From: Polyodon spathula
Taxonomy: Eukaryota; Chordata; Actinopteri; Acipenseriformes; Polyodontidae
Length of the DNA: 64,000 nt
NCBI RefSeq assembly: GCF_017654505.1
Contig: NW_024472118.1
Coordinates: 1 to 64,000, forward strand
Direction of reading: 5' to 3'
The position numbers were made by a program, and so were the translations under genes. The notes below the pieces were generated by a model, which did not search any database, was not told the DNA's origin, and saw only the letters and a list, made by a program, of their open reading frames with translations. Numbering within the stretch: the first letter of the stretch is position 1; each line of letters begins with the position of its first letter. This document shows, in pieces, positions 28,824 through 43,547 of the stretch.

Positions 28824-31800
28824 ATAATGTTAATAAAGCAGGTGAGAAGATTACTAAGAGCTCACTAAGCCTTTCTTGTTAAGGCATTATATGTATGCAT
28901 GCTTGTTATGGTGGCCTCCACAAGTCAGCAATTTCCAACACAAAATCAGCTTGGCGTTTCATTTAACAGCAACTCACAGTGATCGCCAGTGACCACGCAG
29001 GATGGAAACACCTAAGCCTTTCAGACAGGCTTAAGCCAAGCCTCTGCACTGCACCAATACGCAATTTACTATCTGAAACAACGTGAAGTTAATTGACTTG
29101 TTTGTTTTTTTTTTAAACAGAAAAGGCTTCACGAAGAGACGATACTCTAGGGGCGTTGTATTTTATTTTATTTATTTTTTCACGTCCGTCTCATAGGAAT
29201 AATCAAGAGCTCCTCACAAGCTTAATAACTGAACGGCTTTTTCTTGTTGCTGGTGATTATGTATTGTTTTGCTTTTAATTTAGTCTCTGAGCACTGTCTG
29301 TGTACTATCTTGAATGCAAAATAACTCCAATGAAACACAACTGGCTCAATTATCATTATAATACATTGACTGGATAAAATGAACTTGCAGAACCCTTCCA
29401 CCATATAGACATACAGACTCAAAGAGCAGTGTCCTATATACAATTATACAGTACATGCTGACCCAGTGTAAATTGGGGTGGATGGAAAAGGTCAAACCTG
29501 TCTGATTTATTTGTTGGTTAAAATAATTGAACTAATTGTACATCATGCTCTTTGAAAGTTCAGAGCGTCCCTTAAGCCAGACACCATAGGCATATCGGAT
29601 GTCTGTTTCTTTGAGATGTGAAATTAACAAATTCAGATCATTATGATGTATGATGCAGACAGTAAACAGGATGTGGTCCCCTGATACAACAGAGAAAAAC
29701 ACAATATACTGTTGCCCATGATACCAGATTTATATATTCAACTGAATGACATTATGGGATGATTATGAATTTGACTTAAAAAAAAAAGACTGCTTGCTAC
29801 TCTTGGTATTCCGACATTAACAAAACAAATGAGAATTAAGGCAGATTTACTTCCATATGATTTCTCATTAGTGCATAGCACAGGCTTCACTTAAGCTGCA
29901 GGGTGAATCAGTTTTCTTCACAGTGCTTCAAAAACCGTTGAGACGTCACCAATGCACTTTTAATGAAACCATGACTGGCAGCAAATAGTAAGAGACAACC
30001 TGACTCACCGCTGAAGCTACTGGCTGCATAAGCAATATATGCTTCCTGGTTTAATGCTCAACCGCACACATACAGGAAACACGCCTTGCGTTAATTGTCT
30101 AAGTGAACAGTAGCTTATTATTATGCTTAGATTCATGAAAAGATCACCTTTCTTTCATTTTTGAAATTCAATACTGTACTAGACAGCGGTTTTCTAAAAT
30201 TCCACATAAATCATAAGCCAGATACTTTTTAATGTAAAAAATGTGACACTGCAAGTTCAGCCTGTTTTTACTAACTGAGAAAACAATACATTTCACTACA
30301 ATATTTTGACAATTTGTTAGCGATAATATAGTAAATTCTAGCCTTAAAATGGGCATGAATAGTTTAGATTAGTGTCCTCAGCAGTATTATAATCCAGCAC
30401 AAGCTTTGAGGCCAAATTGCATTTAAACATTTCTCTTTTTCCTATCAATACCAGTTTTCTTTTCTGTATGCAATTTTTACAGCATTCTAAATGAACCATG
30501 CCATTAGTCCACTGTAATTATCCCATTCATTCAATTTCATTCTAAGAAACATTTTTCAATAAAAGAGACAGACAGGGGTTTAAAGAGTTCAGTTTAAAAA
30601 CACTATGTAGTTCGGTCCCAACAGCTAATATTTACAGCTGAATAAAATCCTTCCTTTCAAGGGAAGCCAAAATCCCTGCGATGATGTTTGTGTGTTTAAT
30701 GACTTTTTTATCTGCACGAACAACCAGAAAGCTGCAAGTCTGTACAGTATATTTGCAGAGCCTCTTTCATCTTCCATTTCATTTGGCCTGGATTACCTGA
30801 CTATTAGAAACGTACGTTTGATGCTTAGTGCAACACTATTAAAATAATTAAACAAGGGGGAAAACATTCAGCTTGTATTTCTGCTATTTTCAGTTCCACA
30901 CTGTGAACTGCACTGTAACACTTCTAAACTGAATGGTGCATACCCTTCTACTATCTGCTGCCAAAAGATAGTACTGTACTAGGCCACAGAAACGGGGAAT
31001 GAAAGAACGATTGAGAAATATTTTCTGCTTGGAATGCTGCTGACACTCAATTTCCTAAAGTCATTTTTTGGAAATCTGCTATAATGCCGGTGACTGTCTG
31101 AGACAAAATAGCAAGTAATAAAGTTAGAAGCGCACACAATATCTTCTATTGAATTTTTATTTTATTTTTGTATTTATTTGTATTATTATATGTCTTTAAA
31201 CTCAATATCTAGTTGTATAATTGACAGAACACAATACAGATTCCAAGAAAAAGCACAGAGACAGCTAGTGGAATATTTCAGGGCGGTTATTCTTCTCTGG
31301 AACCTGAGTAAAATCCATTTTGCTGGCCTTTCCTGGTTGATCGGCAATTGTATTTACGTAGCCCTGCTCTCCTAAACAACATCCTGTAAACTTTCTGCTT
31401 CAAAAAAGGTTCAAACAACCAAGGATGAGATGATCCATCACGGACCTGTCTGCCCTGCATGAGAAAGAATGCACTACTGAGAAATCCCTGTTGTTGGGTC
31501 TTACACACTTCCATCTGCAACCAGTCTGAAGAAGTCAACCTCATCTGCAAACGGTTCCATCAGCATTCTGCAATCTGCAATCCCATTTGCAACCGGACAG
31601 TCTTCAGTTAAGATCTTTAAAACCCAACTCTCAGGACCTTCACATTGGCCGCTTATTGATGGGCGCGAGTTGCAGGGATCGAGTTCTGCCAGCCCATAAT
31701 CCTAACTGGGGCTGATCTCGAACAGCCGCTGGTGGAAGTGAACAAGCCCGATTTCAAATCACTTTCAAGGCGATCCCAGTGGCACATGGAAACATGGCTT

Positions 31801-34703
31801 TGCTCAACATTTCGCCATTTTTGTCACAAAACGTATATTGAAACTGTGAAAATATGAACATAACTGTGGAGGTGGATATCCTTTTGAGAGGTTCTGTATA
31901 TTTTTTGTATTTAATGCTGCAGTTTTGCCACCACAAAAACGTAATAAAAAATTAAATCATATTTTGATATAGATGCCTTTTAACTTTACATAAGAGATCG
32001 CCACACTAGAACAACAGTCCAAGTAGACACTATGTTAATTACACTACAGTGGCAAAGTCAATAATGCAAGCTTCAGAATTGTACTGGATCCTCTTATGCA
32101 GGAAGGACCTCATTCAGATTTTAATGCATTGCATTTTTGGGAGCAACTAGAAATTCCTCCTGATGGCTCTGCAAGGCAGTATGCAGAGGAAGCTGCTGGC
32201 ACTAAAGAGAGATGAGGAGAGACTCTGAAATCAAAAGTCCAGCAGCTTTTTCGTTAGTTTGTTTATTGAGGCAAAAAGCTCAACACCAAAGGGATGCAAT
32301 TCGAGTGTATTTAATATGCATCTGTTTCTGTGATGAGTGACAAGCTTTGCCTCGGGTCCCTTTTCAGATTGCAGCAGCTGGGACTGGGTCTCTTTTACAA
32401 GATTCTCTTTTCAGAAGAACTAGAGGTAGAAGTAAACAAACACATCTTAATGTCTAAATAATGTGTTTGTGGCACAAAGGATAGCCTAGGGGTATTTAAA
32501 GTTTCAGCATTAAATGTACATTCTCTGACAAGAATAAAACAATTTCAACAGTGTAAAAAAAAGCACAAAATTATTTACAACAGCTGCTCCTAGCTGCAAC
32601 CAAGCAGTTTCTTGCTACCTTTGTAGATTTGCACCATGCCATTGCTATTCCTTCCAGAAAATTTGCCTTCGCCCTTGCACCTGTTGCTGTATGTTGTACC
32701 GAGTTAGAAACAAATTGAAAAACAGGTTTTCTAATGTGTTACAAACCTTCTGAGTTTAAACATGCCTGCTCTTAGATTTTCAAGGATAAAATTAAACCCA
32801 GCATCCCTCCACACAACACATACAGGACTCTTTCCGCTTCCAGTACATCGTTCTACTCTTGCCAGTCTTGAACGGACAGCTTGACCATGTCCAGGCTCAG
32901 CCATGCTGGGAGTTAAGTAGGAAGTGCTCTCTGTTGTGGTCCTGATGGTCCTGGGTTCAGGTGCTGCACGGGTGGTAACCCGACTGTACTCTGTCTCCCT
33001 GGCAACAAGCATGGTAATATAGGATCAGACCAATTACGATTCCTTCATTGCAGCACTACATCAGAACCAAAACTAACGAAAATCCGGAACTACCCTAATG
33101 TGTCCAGTTTCTCTCCCGAGAACGACTCGCTCACTAACTGACATAGTATCAGTAAAACCAAGCGATAGCCTAATGAGCTATACACTGAGATTAATAAAGT
33201 GGTTCTGCCTGATTCAAAGAGTCCTAATGGAGATGGGAAGCTATTTCAAACAGGCTCCGTCTGAAATGAAAAGGCTCTGAAGTGGGTATAGAGACTCTAA
33301 TGACTGAGCTGATGCAGCCCAGTGTAGAGTACTGCCATTTTACAGGACGAAAGGGATAATGTAGCTGCTATACCAAAATGAAAAATAAATAAACAGAGAC
33401 ATAAATTCATAAATAAACAAATATAGAAATAAGTAAATTTCTCCATATGTATTCAGACACTCATTGATTTATTTCTATACTCATTTAAATATGTACTTTT
33501 TTTATTTTGATAAAATATCCTCATAACTGAAATTAAAATTTAATGCAGTCAAAAAAGTAGTCTGCATTAAAATTGGCTCTCTAACTTTACTTTTTTTTTC
33601 TCTTTGTCCTGATTAAATGTATCTTCTCTTGTTTCTCCCTATCTCCTGAAACACAAGTCTGTTTTGTTTTTCTCCACCTTTACTACCTTTCAATCTCACC
33701 TGTCCACTGACCGATATCCTGAAATGATGTAAAAATTGTCCTTTGCACCATCAACATGTAGGTTTCTCCTTTAAATACTGAATAGTTTTTCTGCCACAAA
33801 CAGCAGAAAAGAGTTTCATTTTATGATGGAAACAACGTTCGGGTTAAACAGATGGAGACAGCGAGTTCCGGACTATCGAAAGACACTTTTGTTATTCAAA
33901 GCAAGAGTGTTGCATTGGGACAGGTTTGTTACAACCAAGTTCATTGCGAAAAGAAGACTTTTTAATGAAAGGGAAATGATGCAAACAGCAAAAGAGCAGG
34001 TGTCTGCCACTTCTCTAAAAAAGACCTCAGATACCAACAGCTGACCGCACTAATACTGACTGTTCTGTGACCTTAAATACCCTGAAGTCTGTCAACCATG
34101 CAAAAAAAAAAAAACGTTTTCCTCTGATTCCTAACAGTGAAATCTCTATTCCCTCTTCGGAGGAATATCCTTGAAGAGGACACAGACAAAGTGTTGCCTC
34201 TGTGACATCACCACACCTGGGAATAAAATGTCATTATAAAAGGTAATGCTTTTCAGAGGTGCTGCTTGAGACATGCGGAAAGCCTTGCAGTGCCACAGTA
34301 AATATTTCACAGCAAATTAATTCAGATACTGGGATTTGGGTTGAATATTTATTTATTTATTTATCTATTTGCATATATTTGCTCGTTTAAATTTTATTAC
34401 TTCTCATGTTCAAGAATTTCTGTGCAAATATATCAGCTAGTACTCCAACACTATCTTCCATCACAAACTCCACTGGGAGAGTGATCCTAGTCTATTTGCC
34501 TTTTTGAACCTTTCAACAGCTGTGTTTTCTCTACCTGTTAACACTGTCATATGAAATGCATAAATTATTATTTTAATTTAGCGTTTTAAGAACGCTATTT
34601 GTTTGACATACAGCATCTGACTGTAATGGACAGAAAACACGACAAGCAACTCCAAACAAAATCTGGCCCCGGGTCCATTAGTGGGAAACATTCTATGTGT
34701 TAC

Positions 34704-34716
34704 TGCCATCTAGTGG
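34704..34716 (-). promoter_or_regulatory. CTCF-like motif, exact core
   Basis: The minus strand reads CCACTAGATGGCAG, a full match to the CTCF core. It lies about 1 kb inside MAN1C1 intron 1. Confidence 0.5.
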
Positions 34717-35283
34717 GAGCCCAGGGAAATTGCATTTTCAACAAAGTTCATGTTCAAGTTTGTTACTGTATACAATTATATACAGACACTAAAGTGTAAA
34801 AGAAGAACTTATTATGCAAGAAGCTTTGTGCATCGCTGAACCAGAGATTTCAAAAAATTAAAAATTAGAGTGGCCCGCACACATGTACATTTTATAATGA
34901 ATGCAAATTATAATTTCTACTCTATTAGGGTAGCTGTAAAAAGGTTTATAAACATCAGGGCTATGATAGACATGATGCTGGCAAGAACATTAGGAAACCT
35001 GTATTGCATTAAATATCATCACTCAACATTGGCACATTTTAAATACATATTTTCGTGGAAACAGCTCTCCTATCCTACAGACAACCACCTAGCCTGCCCA
35101 ATGCATACAACAGCCCTAAACCCTGCAATACCAACAGAGGCAAATCCTGTCTCCATATCTCAATGCAGAATATCATCCTCACAGCACAAGGTATACAACT
35201 CGAGATAAATGATCATTTAGTCCAATAAAAGGTATTGGCTCTCCTTCTCTTTGTCTATGAAACAATAAAATGCCACTGTCATT

Positions 35284-35288
<5 letters not shown>

Positions 35289-35366
<78 letters not shown>
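35289..35366. repeat. (AC)n microsatellite
   Basis: Thirty-nine AC units followed directly by TGTGTGT, giving a small inverted junction. It lies about 390 bp inside the intron from the MAN1C1 exon 1 donor. Confidence 0.98.
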
Positions 35367-35368
<2 letters not shown>

Positions 35369-35753
35369 TGTGTAAATGTATAAAATACTATACACTGCCC
35401 TAAAATTTTATCCTAGGGAAGTGTTCAAACTGTACTCCCTGCTGAGAAATGCTGTTGATGATCTAGCAACAGTTGGGAACTGCAACGCAAATGTAATGGG
35501 TTCTTACTGGTTACCCAGCTGGTGCAGCAGTCTCTAGTTCGGGTGTACAGCAACATCGAATTCGAACAACAGTCCCATGATGTGCGGATCTTAGAGTAAC
35601 AAGTGCATGCTTTCTTACATCGGTTTTTGAACCAGCATGGACATTTAACATGGGTCCTTTCTGATCCATGAACGATGTTTAACAAGCGTTGAACATCTTC
35701 ATCTGACATTAGGCTGCCGAACTGCTAATGCAAATGAATGTAGGCTGAATTAC

Positions 35754-36323
35754 CTCTTTGACTTTATCTCTCCTCTCTCGAGTCTGAGGGTCACTTGGCT
35801 GTCCCTTCTCAGCCCCCAGGATCGGTTTTTGCAGGCATTGTCGGAACTTCTCATAATCAAACGGGGACACCGTCCCTCTTTCCCTCTCCTGCTGGGCTGA
35901 TTTGCTCACCTCAAACCTCGGCTTGACTGGGGGTGGCCCCTTCGACACTGTTTGATTATGCTGTTTTTTAACAGTTACTTTCTCCGCATCTTTTTCGTCC
36001 CTGGTCTGGGACGATTTCTGACTGATGGCTTTGATTTTTGCACTGGTCATCGGCTTCGCCGGGGTAATTCCTTTGAAACGATCGTGGCTTTTATCGCTCT
36101 TTTTACTGTGCTGCTTGGCAGTCGTGTCTGCTTCCACGGCTGGAGTTTGACTCTCCGACCTGGGTAAGAAAATCCGTTTTATACGGGCCGAATCGGGTAA
36201 AAAGAAAAGGGCTCCGAAACAAAGTGTTACCAGTCCCGATAAAAAAAGTAAAAATATGAATTTCTGAGACAGACGGAGGCCCATTCCAGATGCTGACACG
36301 CCGGGCAACTTTCGGAAAAACAT
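35754..36323 (-). CDS. MAN1C1: MAN1C1 coding exon 1: Golgi alpha-1,2-mannosidase IC, N-terminus
   Basis: This exon encodes the first 190 residues of a class I (GH47) alpha-1,2-mannosidase, a type II Golgi membrane enzyme that trims Man9 N-glycans. Residues 1-21 are a short basic cytosolic tail (starts MFFRKLPG). Residues 22-42 are one hydrophobic anchor containing FLSGLVTLCFGALF, which matches human MAN1C1 as I recall it better than MAN1A1 or MAN1A2. Residues 43-190 are a lysine/serine-rich luminal stem with an N-Q-T glycosylation sequon at N123. The family motif before the exon end appears as KPILG followed by RRDKVKE. The start has A at -3. The exon closes after a GAG codon with donor GTAATT (35753-35748), phase 0, which is where human exon 1 also ends. 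The catalytic domain lies outside the window, to the left. The stem is poorly conserved, as usual in the family. Paralogue choice is by recalled similarity only. Confidence 0.9.
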
Positions 36324-38280
36324 TGTGTTGCTTATTCCTTAATTTTACTCTCCGAGGTCACTCAGTGCAAAGTTTATTTGATGTATTGATTTATTTATTT
36401 TCAGAAAAGGAATGTTGATTTGTTTGTGCAACGTTTAAGAAAACTACGATTTATGTTGCGATTCCATTTTGCATAAAAAAATCTATATTAAAAAAAAAAA
36501 AAAGGTTTGTCATTACAAATGTACAAAAATACGAACCTTGACGTATGTAAATGCAGTGAACATGTAGAGCTGGCCTCAGAGTGCAAGAAATTCTTAAGAG
36601 TAAGAACGCCAAATTGGTCCGCGTAATAGGAGTGAATCGGGCTAACACGTTATATTTGCAAATCTGGAACACAGTAGTTGTGTAACTTCGGGATGTTCAG
36701 AGTTTTTTATTTTATTTTTTTCTTCTTCTATCGAACAGACATCTCCTTATCCATTTAATTACAATGCAAGAGACAGTTTAAAAGGCGTATCAGGTTTCTT
36801 TCTGTTACTTACTATACTGAAGTATAAATAGTCATTTATAAAGGAGGCGATATGGTTATTTATCTTCAGCTTCGACTTGATATAGTTTCCTGCACAGTTC
36901 AGTAGCTCTGCAGTTTGTGCACAACGGGACTTGTCTTCTTTTCTTCAAAAAGCACCCTAGTTTCTTTTTTTTTTATCGCCAAGATGTGCAATAACCCGTA
37001 AAAACACGGTTTCGCATAGCCAAGTTCCCTGCAGTCAATCACAGTACTAAAAAAAATGTCCAGGTTCTCTTTCTGACAAAACAGTGGGAAAAAACTCCAA
37101 AGACTGTTTCAGCAAGATGCAAACACCCGGTTTATTCCAGACGTGCATGCGTGGAGCTTTAAAAAAAAATGCAACACAGTAAAGACCAGTCAAAATCATC
37201 GTATTGCAACCCCTATCAGTTATGCTGTGTTTATTTTCCTCCGTAGCCTCATCATAAACGCTGAAAATTTGGGTGAAACGTACACTGTTTCCAGCCTCGC
37301 TGGGCAGGACCACGGAATAATTGCTTTATAAAGCAGCTAATCAAAATCCAGTCTAGCTGGTTTGAACGAAAAAAAGGACCACGTACAGTCCGCCCCTAAC
37401 TGCTAAAGACAACCTCCAAGGCGGTCCGATTGAAGACGTCTGTGTGGGGGCTGCAAAGAACAGACGGAGTTCGATTTCTTATACAAACGAACCCCATGAA
37501 CGCGTATATAATAAACATCTCTGCAAGGGTTTGTTGTTGTTGTTGTTCAAGGCGCTATACCCACTTTATAAATTGTACAGTATATTTTGATAACATAAAG
37601 CTCTGACTCATACTCCCTGAACTAATTGTGCTACAAATGTTAACAGTGCTAACAAAAACATATTGGGTAGAATGCGTCATAGTTTATTTATGCCTTGCAA
37701 AAGCCATATTGTTTGTTCAGCATGTTTCTGTGAGCCTGTGGTGTTATTGGTGATGGGTGTCACCTTGTAACACTGATAAGGAGAAACTGTAGCTACCAGT
37801 TGTAACTGATAATGTTCAGTAGCATACACAAAGTTCTAAGTGTGTGGTCTATGTGTCAGTACCAAGCTTTGAACGCCGCTGCAGTAATTTGACAGAGTAG
37901 GTTCTGCATAGGACTCGAATCCCGATTATAGTTTTTAAAATGTATTGCCCATAAACTCTGCTTCGTGAAGCCCCACGAATGGTTTTTTGTTGTTATTACT
38001 ATTATTTTTGCACATCTGTTTTGACAGGCTCTCTAGCATCCGCTTCTTGCTTCCGAAGCAGGCGTGCCAGCACTACCCGTTTCCCCTCACGACGCTGGCT
38101 CATTCTGGAACACTGCTTTCCATGCGACGTGCACAGACACGTTAACGCTAGCGATGCTCTCCAACGCATTAAGCGTACGGGGGAGCAGAGTGGAGGGGGG
38201 AGAGGGAGGGGGCGTTGTTTTTAAAAGGTGGCTTTAAAAACCCAACGACCAATCTTTAAAAAAAATACAACGCCGGCTTC
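36324..38280 (-). promoter_or_regulatory. MAN1C1 5' UTR and presumed promoter region
   Basis: This is the sequence upstream of the MAN1C1 start codon. It must contain the 5' UTR and promoter unless a further non-coding exon lies farther up. CpG dinucleotides are visibly more frequent around 37380-37510 and 38040-38280 than in neighbouring AT-rich DNA. Minus-strand TATA-like strings occur near 36836-36850, just downstream of a GCCTCC motif, and inside the palindrome GCTTTATAAAGC at 37323-37334. A G-rich plus-strand run sits at 38179-38212. No transcription start can be fixed from sequence alone. Confidence 0.3.
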
Positions 38281-39252
38281 TAATGCTGCAGGATTTTGCC
38301 TACTCGACATTACACGTGTTGAAAACTCTTGCCATAAGTGTCCATAGGACAAGGCAGCAAATACTGCACCCTCCGCCCTTCATCAAAATTGCACTATATT
38401 TTCACTGATACTGACTTGAAACAGAAAGATGTTTCTTTTATATGTTAAAGAATGTTACCTTTTGCACAAAGCTTTGAGCTATATACACAATAGGGGTGTT
38501 TCCAATTTGTTGTCCACCCACCTCTATATACAGTAGGGTTGTTCTTGAATAATCTATACTGCCCAGAGATGTATTGTAATCCTGATTGAAATGAAAAAAC
38601 TACAGTGTTCCTTAAAGGATTTGTAACCTATCAGTTTAGATTTGTATCTTTCAGCACACACAGTTTTGCAGCATCTTGACAGGTTTATAAACCATTCTGA
38701 ATGGATAAAGGTGGCTGTCACAGGGTTCCAGTAGCTGATTAAAATGTGGTTTATTATCTGGCAGGTGTTTGCTCTGCACGCTTGGATCCAGCTTCCCTGG
38801 TTATCAGCTGTTAGCTATTCCCTTCAATCCAAGATAGACCCGAAATCACCTCTAAGCAATGGCTCCCTTATGGGAGGTCCCATGACAGTGATAGCTATCC
38901 ATTTCTCCTGAGTTTTTTTTTTCTATCAGATTACAGATGTTCCACTCCTTTTTAGTGGCTTGGCCTCTAAACCCTGAGACCAGCACCAGAAGGCAAATAC
39001 AGTTAAACCCAGGAGTGTATTCATTTACGAAAGGACACCTGTCCATGGTGTATGCAAAACGTGTATAAGCATAGTGTTAAAGCAGTCTAAAACAGGATAT
39101 TGCCGTACGTATTTAAGTATCTCTACTTATAATCATAGAGCCACCTGGTTTTTCAGGGACAAAACAGCTGATGTTTAACTTGTCACAGGTGTAATTTCTA
39201 CATCTTTTCATGTGGCCTTTTGCTCTGTAGCTGCCCATTGCACCACATTATA

Positions 39253-39722
<470 letters not shown>

Positions 39723-42700
39723 CATTATTTATTTAAGGGGCTTCCACTTTTTTTTCATGATTCAGAAGCATGCCTAAGTAGTCTAGTTTTGTAACATGTT
39801 TCACAGTAAAACTTTTTAAAGGTGATGTTTGCATGTTGTGGTCTAGACCTTGTTAACTATAAAGAGATGCTTTACAGAGTCATGGTATTAGAATTCACAG
39901 CGCCAGATTTCCTGGCAGTCTCAATATAAAAACATCTACATGTTATTTACCAGCACTGTTCCTTTCAGTTAGTGCAGAAACAATTCCTATTCTACGATTG
40001 GCTTCAAAGCAATAAAAGCAGCCAATCTATATCTGAAGAGATGGTTCAAGCTGTGTACCCGCTGATTAATAGTCTCAGAAATCTACACACTGAAAGAGTT
40101 GACTCTATTGTTTCTCTACCTAGGCAGACCAAGAAAATAAAACTGAAGTAAACATCTACATGTAGCTCTGGACTGAAAAGTCCTCAGCTTGCTAAATTAT
40201 AATGGCATTTCGGGGAGCAGGGGGGGTTAGGAGAATGTACAGAATAGAAATAAGGTTGCTCAGTTTTTAAATGTTATATATTAGAATATAATATCCCAAT
40301 TATTGTGATAAGGCACATGAATGAATGCAATGGGGTCAGCGGGTGCCAATTTTTTGAAAGAAATAAAAACACAATACTGTTGTAAACTAGAAAGAAACTA
40401 CTTAGTTGCATTATTGTATAGTCATGTTTGGGAAAAAAAAACAAGACAGGTTTTAGCCATGTGCAGCTGAGTTTATGCGTGCAACGCTGAAGTGTCTTTA
40501 TAGTTGCAAGCACCACCACTCTCTTGTACACCGCAGTCTACTGCCAGCAAAACTCAAGGGAACTTCTTTCCAAAGTGACTCAATACTTTATGGCTGTACA
40601 GAAACTTTGGCTGATCTAACCTTACGTGAATCAGGCAGCTAGAACTGAAGAACCCCTTCTGAAAGCAATTAGACACAGACTTTAAAAATTAAAGAAAACA
40701 CAGCATTTGACGATTTGCAATAAGAGCCAACAGAATGATTGCACGTCATGACAAGGTTAAAGGATTGCATATCCATCTGTTCTGCTGGCAAAGCCTCTGC
40801 TGGTTGATTTCAGAAATCCAGTCATTTTCATAACGAAGAGCTGATCAAACTTACACCATGGTTCTTTTTAATTCTTGCAGATCCCTTTCTAAAATTTCTG
40901 CATCCCCCTTTGTTGTAACCTTGATCTCCATAATACATTAATTGCATTGATTTAACATAGTCCTAAGGGGTTCCATACTTTAATTACATCGTTTTGTTTT
41001 TTATTTAAACACAGTATATAATAATGATGAATTCTATTTTTAGCATGTCATGATGAACAGAACTCATTTAATAAAGAAGATTAACTTTATATGGCTTTAT
41101 AGTGTGCCAATATTAGGAACTAATTAGCCAGTATTACACAGAGGAAAAGCCTTGTGACAACCAGCATGTACCAAAGACTATTATTTTAGTATACGCCAAT
41201 ATAAACAGCTTGATTAATATGCAAGGAAGAAACTTCCGACAGATTGGGCTATGGAACCTTACATAAGCTACTTTACTTTACTTTAAAAAGCTTTCAGTCA
41301 GCATAGTTGGTAGTATATCTTATTACATGAATTGTGAAAACCTGGTAAATTTGTATATGTAAATGAATCCAAATAGCATTTTATGATATCTGTAGTCATT
41401 TTAAGGTGTCTTTCCTGATGCAGAATGCTAACTGCTAGTCTTTGTTTTCCTAAAGTAGGGTAGGTCATCGCTCATAGTGTGATACTGTACTTTCAGGCAG
41501 GCTGAGTCAACAAAGTAAACCTGACTGACACGACTTACTGGCTTCAGGACGGCAAAGGATCAGATAGCAGTAAGCAGCAGTGAACAGCTATACCAGTTTA
41601 CAAATGTTGCTTGTGTCCACATGACCTGTTCCATTGGTCAGCTTAACATGGACTTTGGTTTTTACTCAGCCACGGGACAGTTTGTCTTTCTCCATCATTA
41701 TTTTTGGGGGTGGGGTTGATTAACGCGGTAGTGTCCCAAAATCATGTTTGCAAAACAGAATTTGCACATGTTTAATAAACTTGCCCATACTTTCTCAGAA
41801 AGCCCAATTTCCTTACATTTCCCTACACTAGTGGGTCTAGTTATTTCTCCCTTACCTGCTGCAGCAGTTGGAGGTTATACATGACATCTGCAAGCAGCTT
41901 GGGAAAATGAACAGAAAAGGCTAGCTTTATTACACTTCCAACATTTCACAGCATGTTATAGAGCTCATGTTTTCAACATCAGCTGATAAGCAAATAACCT
42001 TCTTGAATGTGTTAAGTTGAAGCAGGGCACCTTTATAGTTGATGTAGCCCATATTGTTACCACAGCTACCACATGCTAAAATCTGCTTTGCCATTTCAGG
42101 TTCATTTGCATCCACAAATGTCTACTACACTAAGATATGAATTATGACTGCCCTTTTGTCTTGCTTCATCTGTGTAGCAGATACTGTGGTACGGTTGAAA
42201 AAGCACTGAGTCAGCCACGAAAGCTTGGGCAAAACATTCCATGAAAAATGTAATTCCGCTGAAAAGAACTTGGGAGAACTAGTTTGTTTAAATGGTCACA
42301 AGCACACTAGCTTCCTTCCTTCTCAAAATAGCCTCCTGTGAACTGAGCAGACATTCTCCTGCTACACTGCACCACAAGGTTGTGGGCTTTATTCACGTGA
42401 TCTAAATGGTGACAGATCTAAACACTGCTATAGTTTACATTATAAAAGAAGGGTCTGTATGCAAATATACATCAATAGTGGAGTTATTGAGCCTCTTTGT
42501 CTTTAAAAGTAAGTGAAATGCATGTTTTTTATTTCGTTAGATGGTGGCAATAATGGGCTGTCCTTGTTAGTCTGTGTCTTGCACAGTTTGACGTGATTGC
42601 TGTTTGAAACCTTCACAGGACAAGGGTTTTGAACAAAAGATTACAGCGTTTTGAGTTACGTGTTTGCAAATGCAATTTACACTCTCCAAAAACCATTTGC

Positions 42701-42940
42701 GAAATCAATATCTATTTAGAAAAAGAAAAAAAAAAGGTCTAGTTGTAACACCAGAAAGCTATTCTGCTCGGTACAGTAATGGCTTAATGTGTGAGGAGAA
42801 GGCAGTTTTATTGACTTGAACAATACAGGTGAAACATAAGGATCAATGTCCTCCTCCAAACCGTTGCAATCCAGAGTAAGTGGAAGCTTATAATTTAGTT
42901 TAAAACTGGAGGTTTTTTTTTTTTCATTTTTCATTGAGCA

Positions 42941-42956
42941 TAGCGCCACCTGATGG
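42941..42956 (-). promoter_or_regulatory. CTCF-like motif
   Basis: The minus strand reads CCATCAGGTGGCGC, one mismatch to the core. Confidence 0.45.
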
Positions 42957-43547
42957 GCTGAATCTTGAAGCTAAACTCTTATTCTTAAAGAGAATGGGAA
43001 TGTTTCTCAAAGGATTCCAGCAGTAACAGAAGTGTGTGATGGCTCTGTAAAGCTGGGCAGGAGTTGAACAATATGCCCAATTTAAGCTAGCAGATGAAAC
43101 AGACAAGACATTCTCTTGGCGTCTTCATAAAGAACGAGTTCAGCAGCACTAAAGCAATGCTGATAACAATGTTTACAGCCCCATTCCCTGCAACTTATGT
43201 CGCATTATAGTTTTGCCAAGGCTCTGTTGTTCATGTGGGTTTTTAATTGCCATTTCCGCCTCCTCACACAAAGTCTTGTTTGTGTTATGTTCTGAAAGTG
43301 ACAACCCGCCTCTATCCCACGATCCTGAAGCCCTACACACGACTGTAATGAAGAGGCGGTGCGGCAGGCTTGCATGTTACCAGAGAACAGCTCAGTAGAA
43401 GAGATTCAGGGTCGAGAAGAATGAGAGCTGCCGCTCAAATAGGCAAGCTTTCAAATCATTTGTTTTAAAGTAACACATTTTGTTAACTGTTAGCATCAGT
43501 TTAATAACTTGTTACAGTGTAAGTAGCGGGATTCTGAAAAATATAGG

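Noticed and set aside
31630..31740. GC-richer patch with B-box-like GTTCGAGATC and short stems
   Set aside because: The stems are only 6-7 bp and the A box is absent; I cannot support a tRNA or SINE.
37908..37925. tRNA B-box-like string on the minus strand (GATTCGAGTCC)
   Set aside because: There is no A box or cloverleaf at the right distance upstream.
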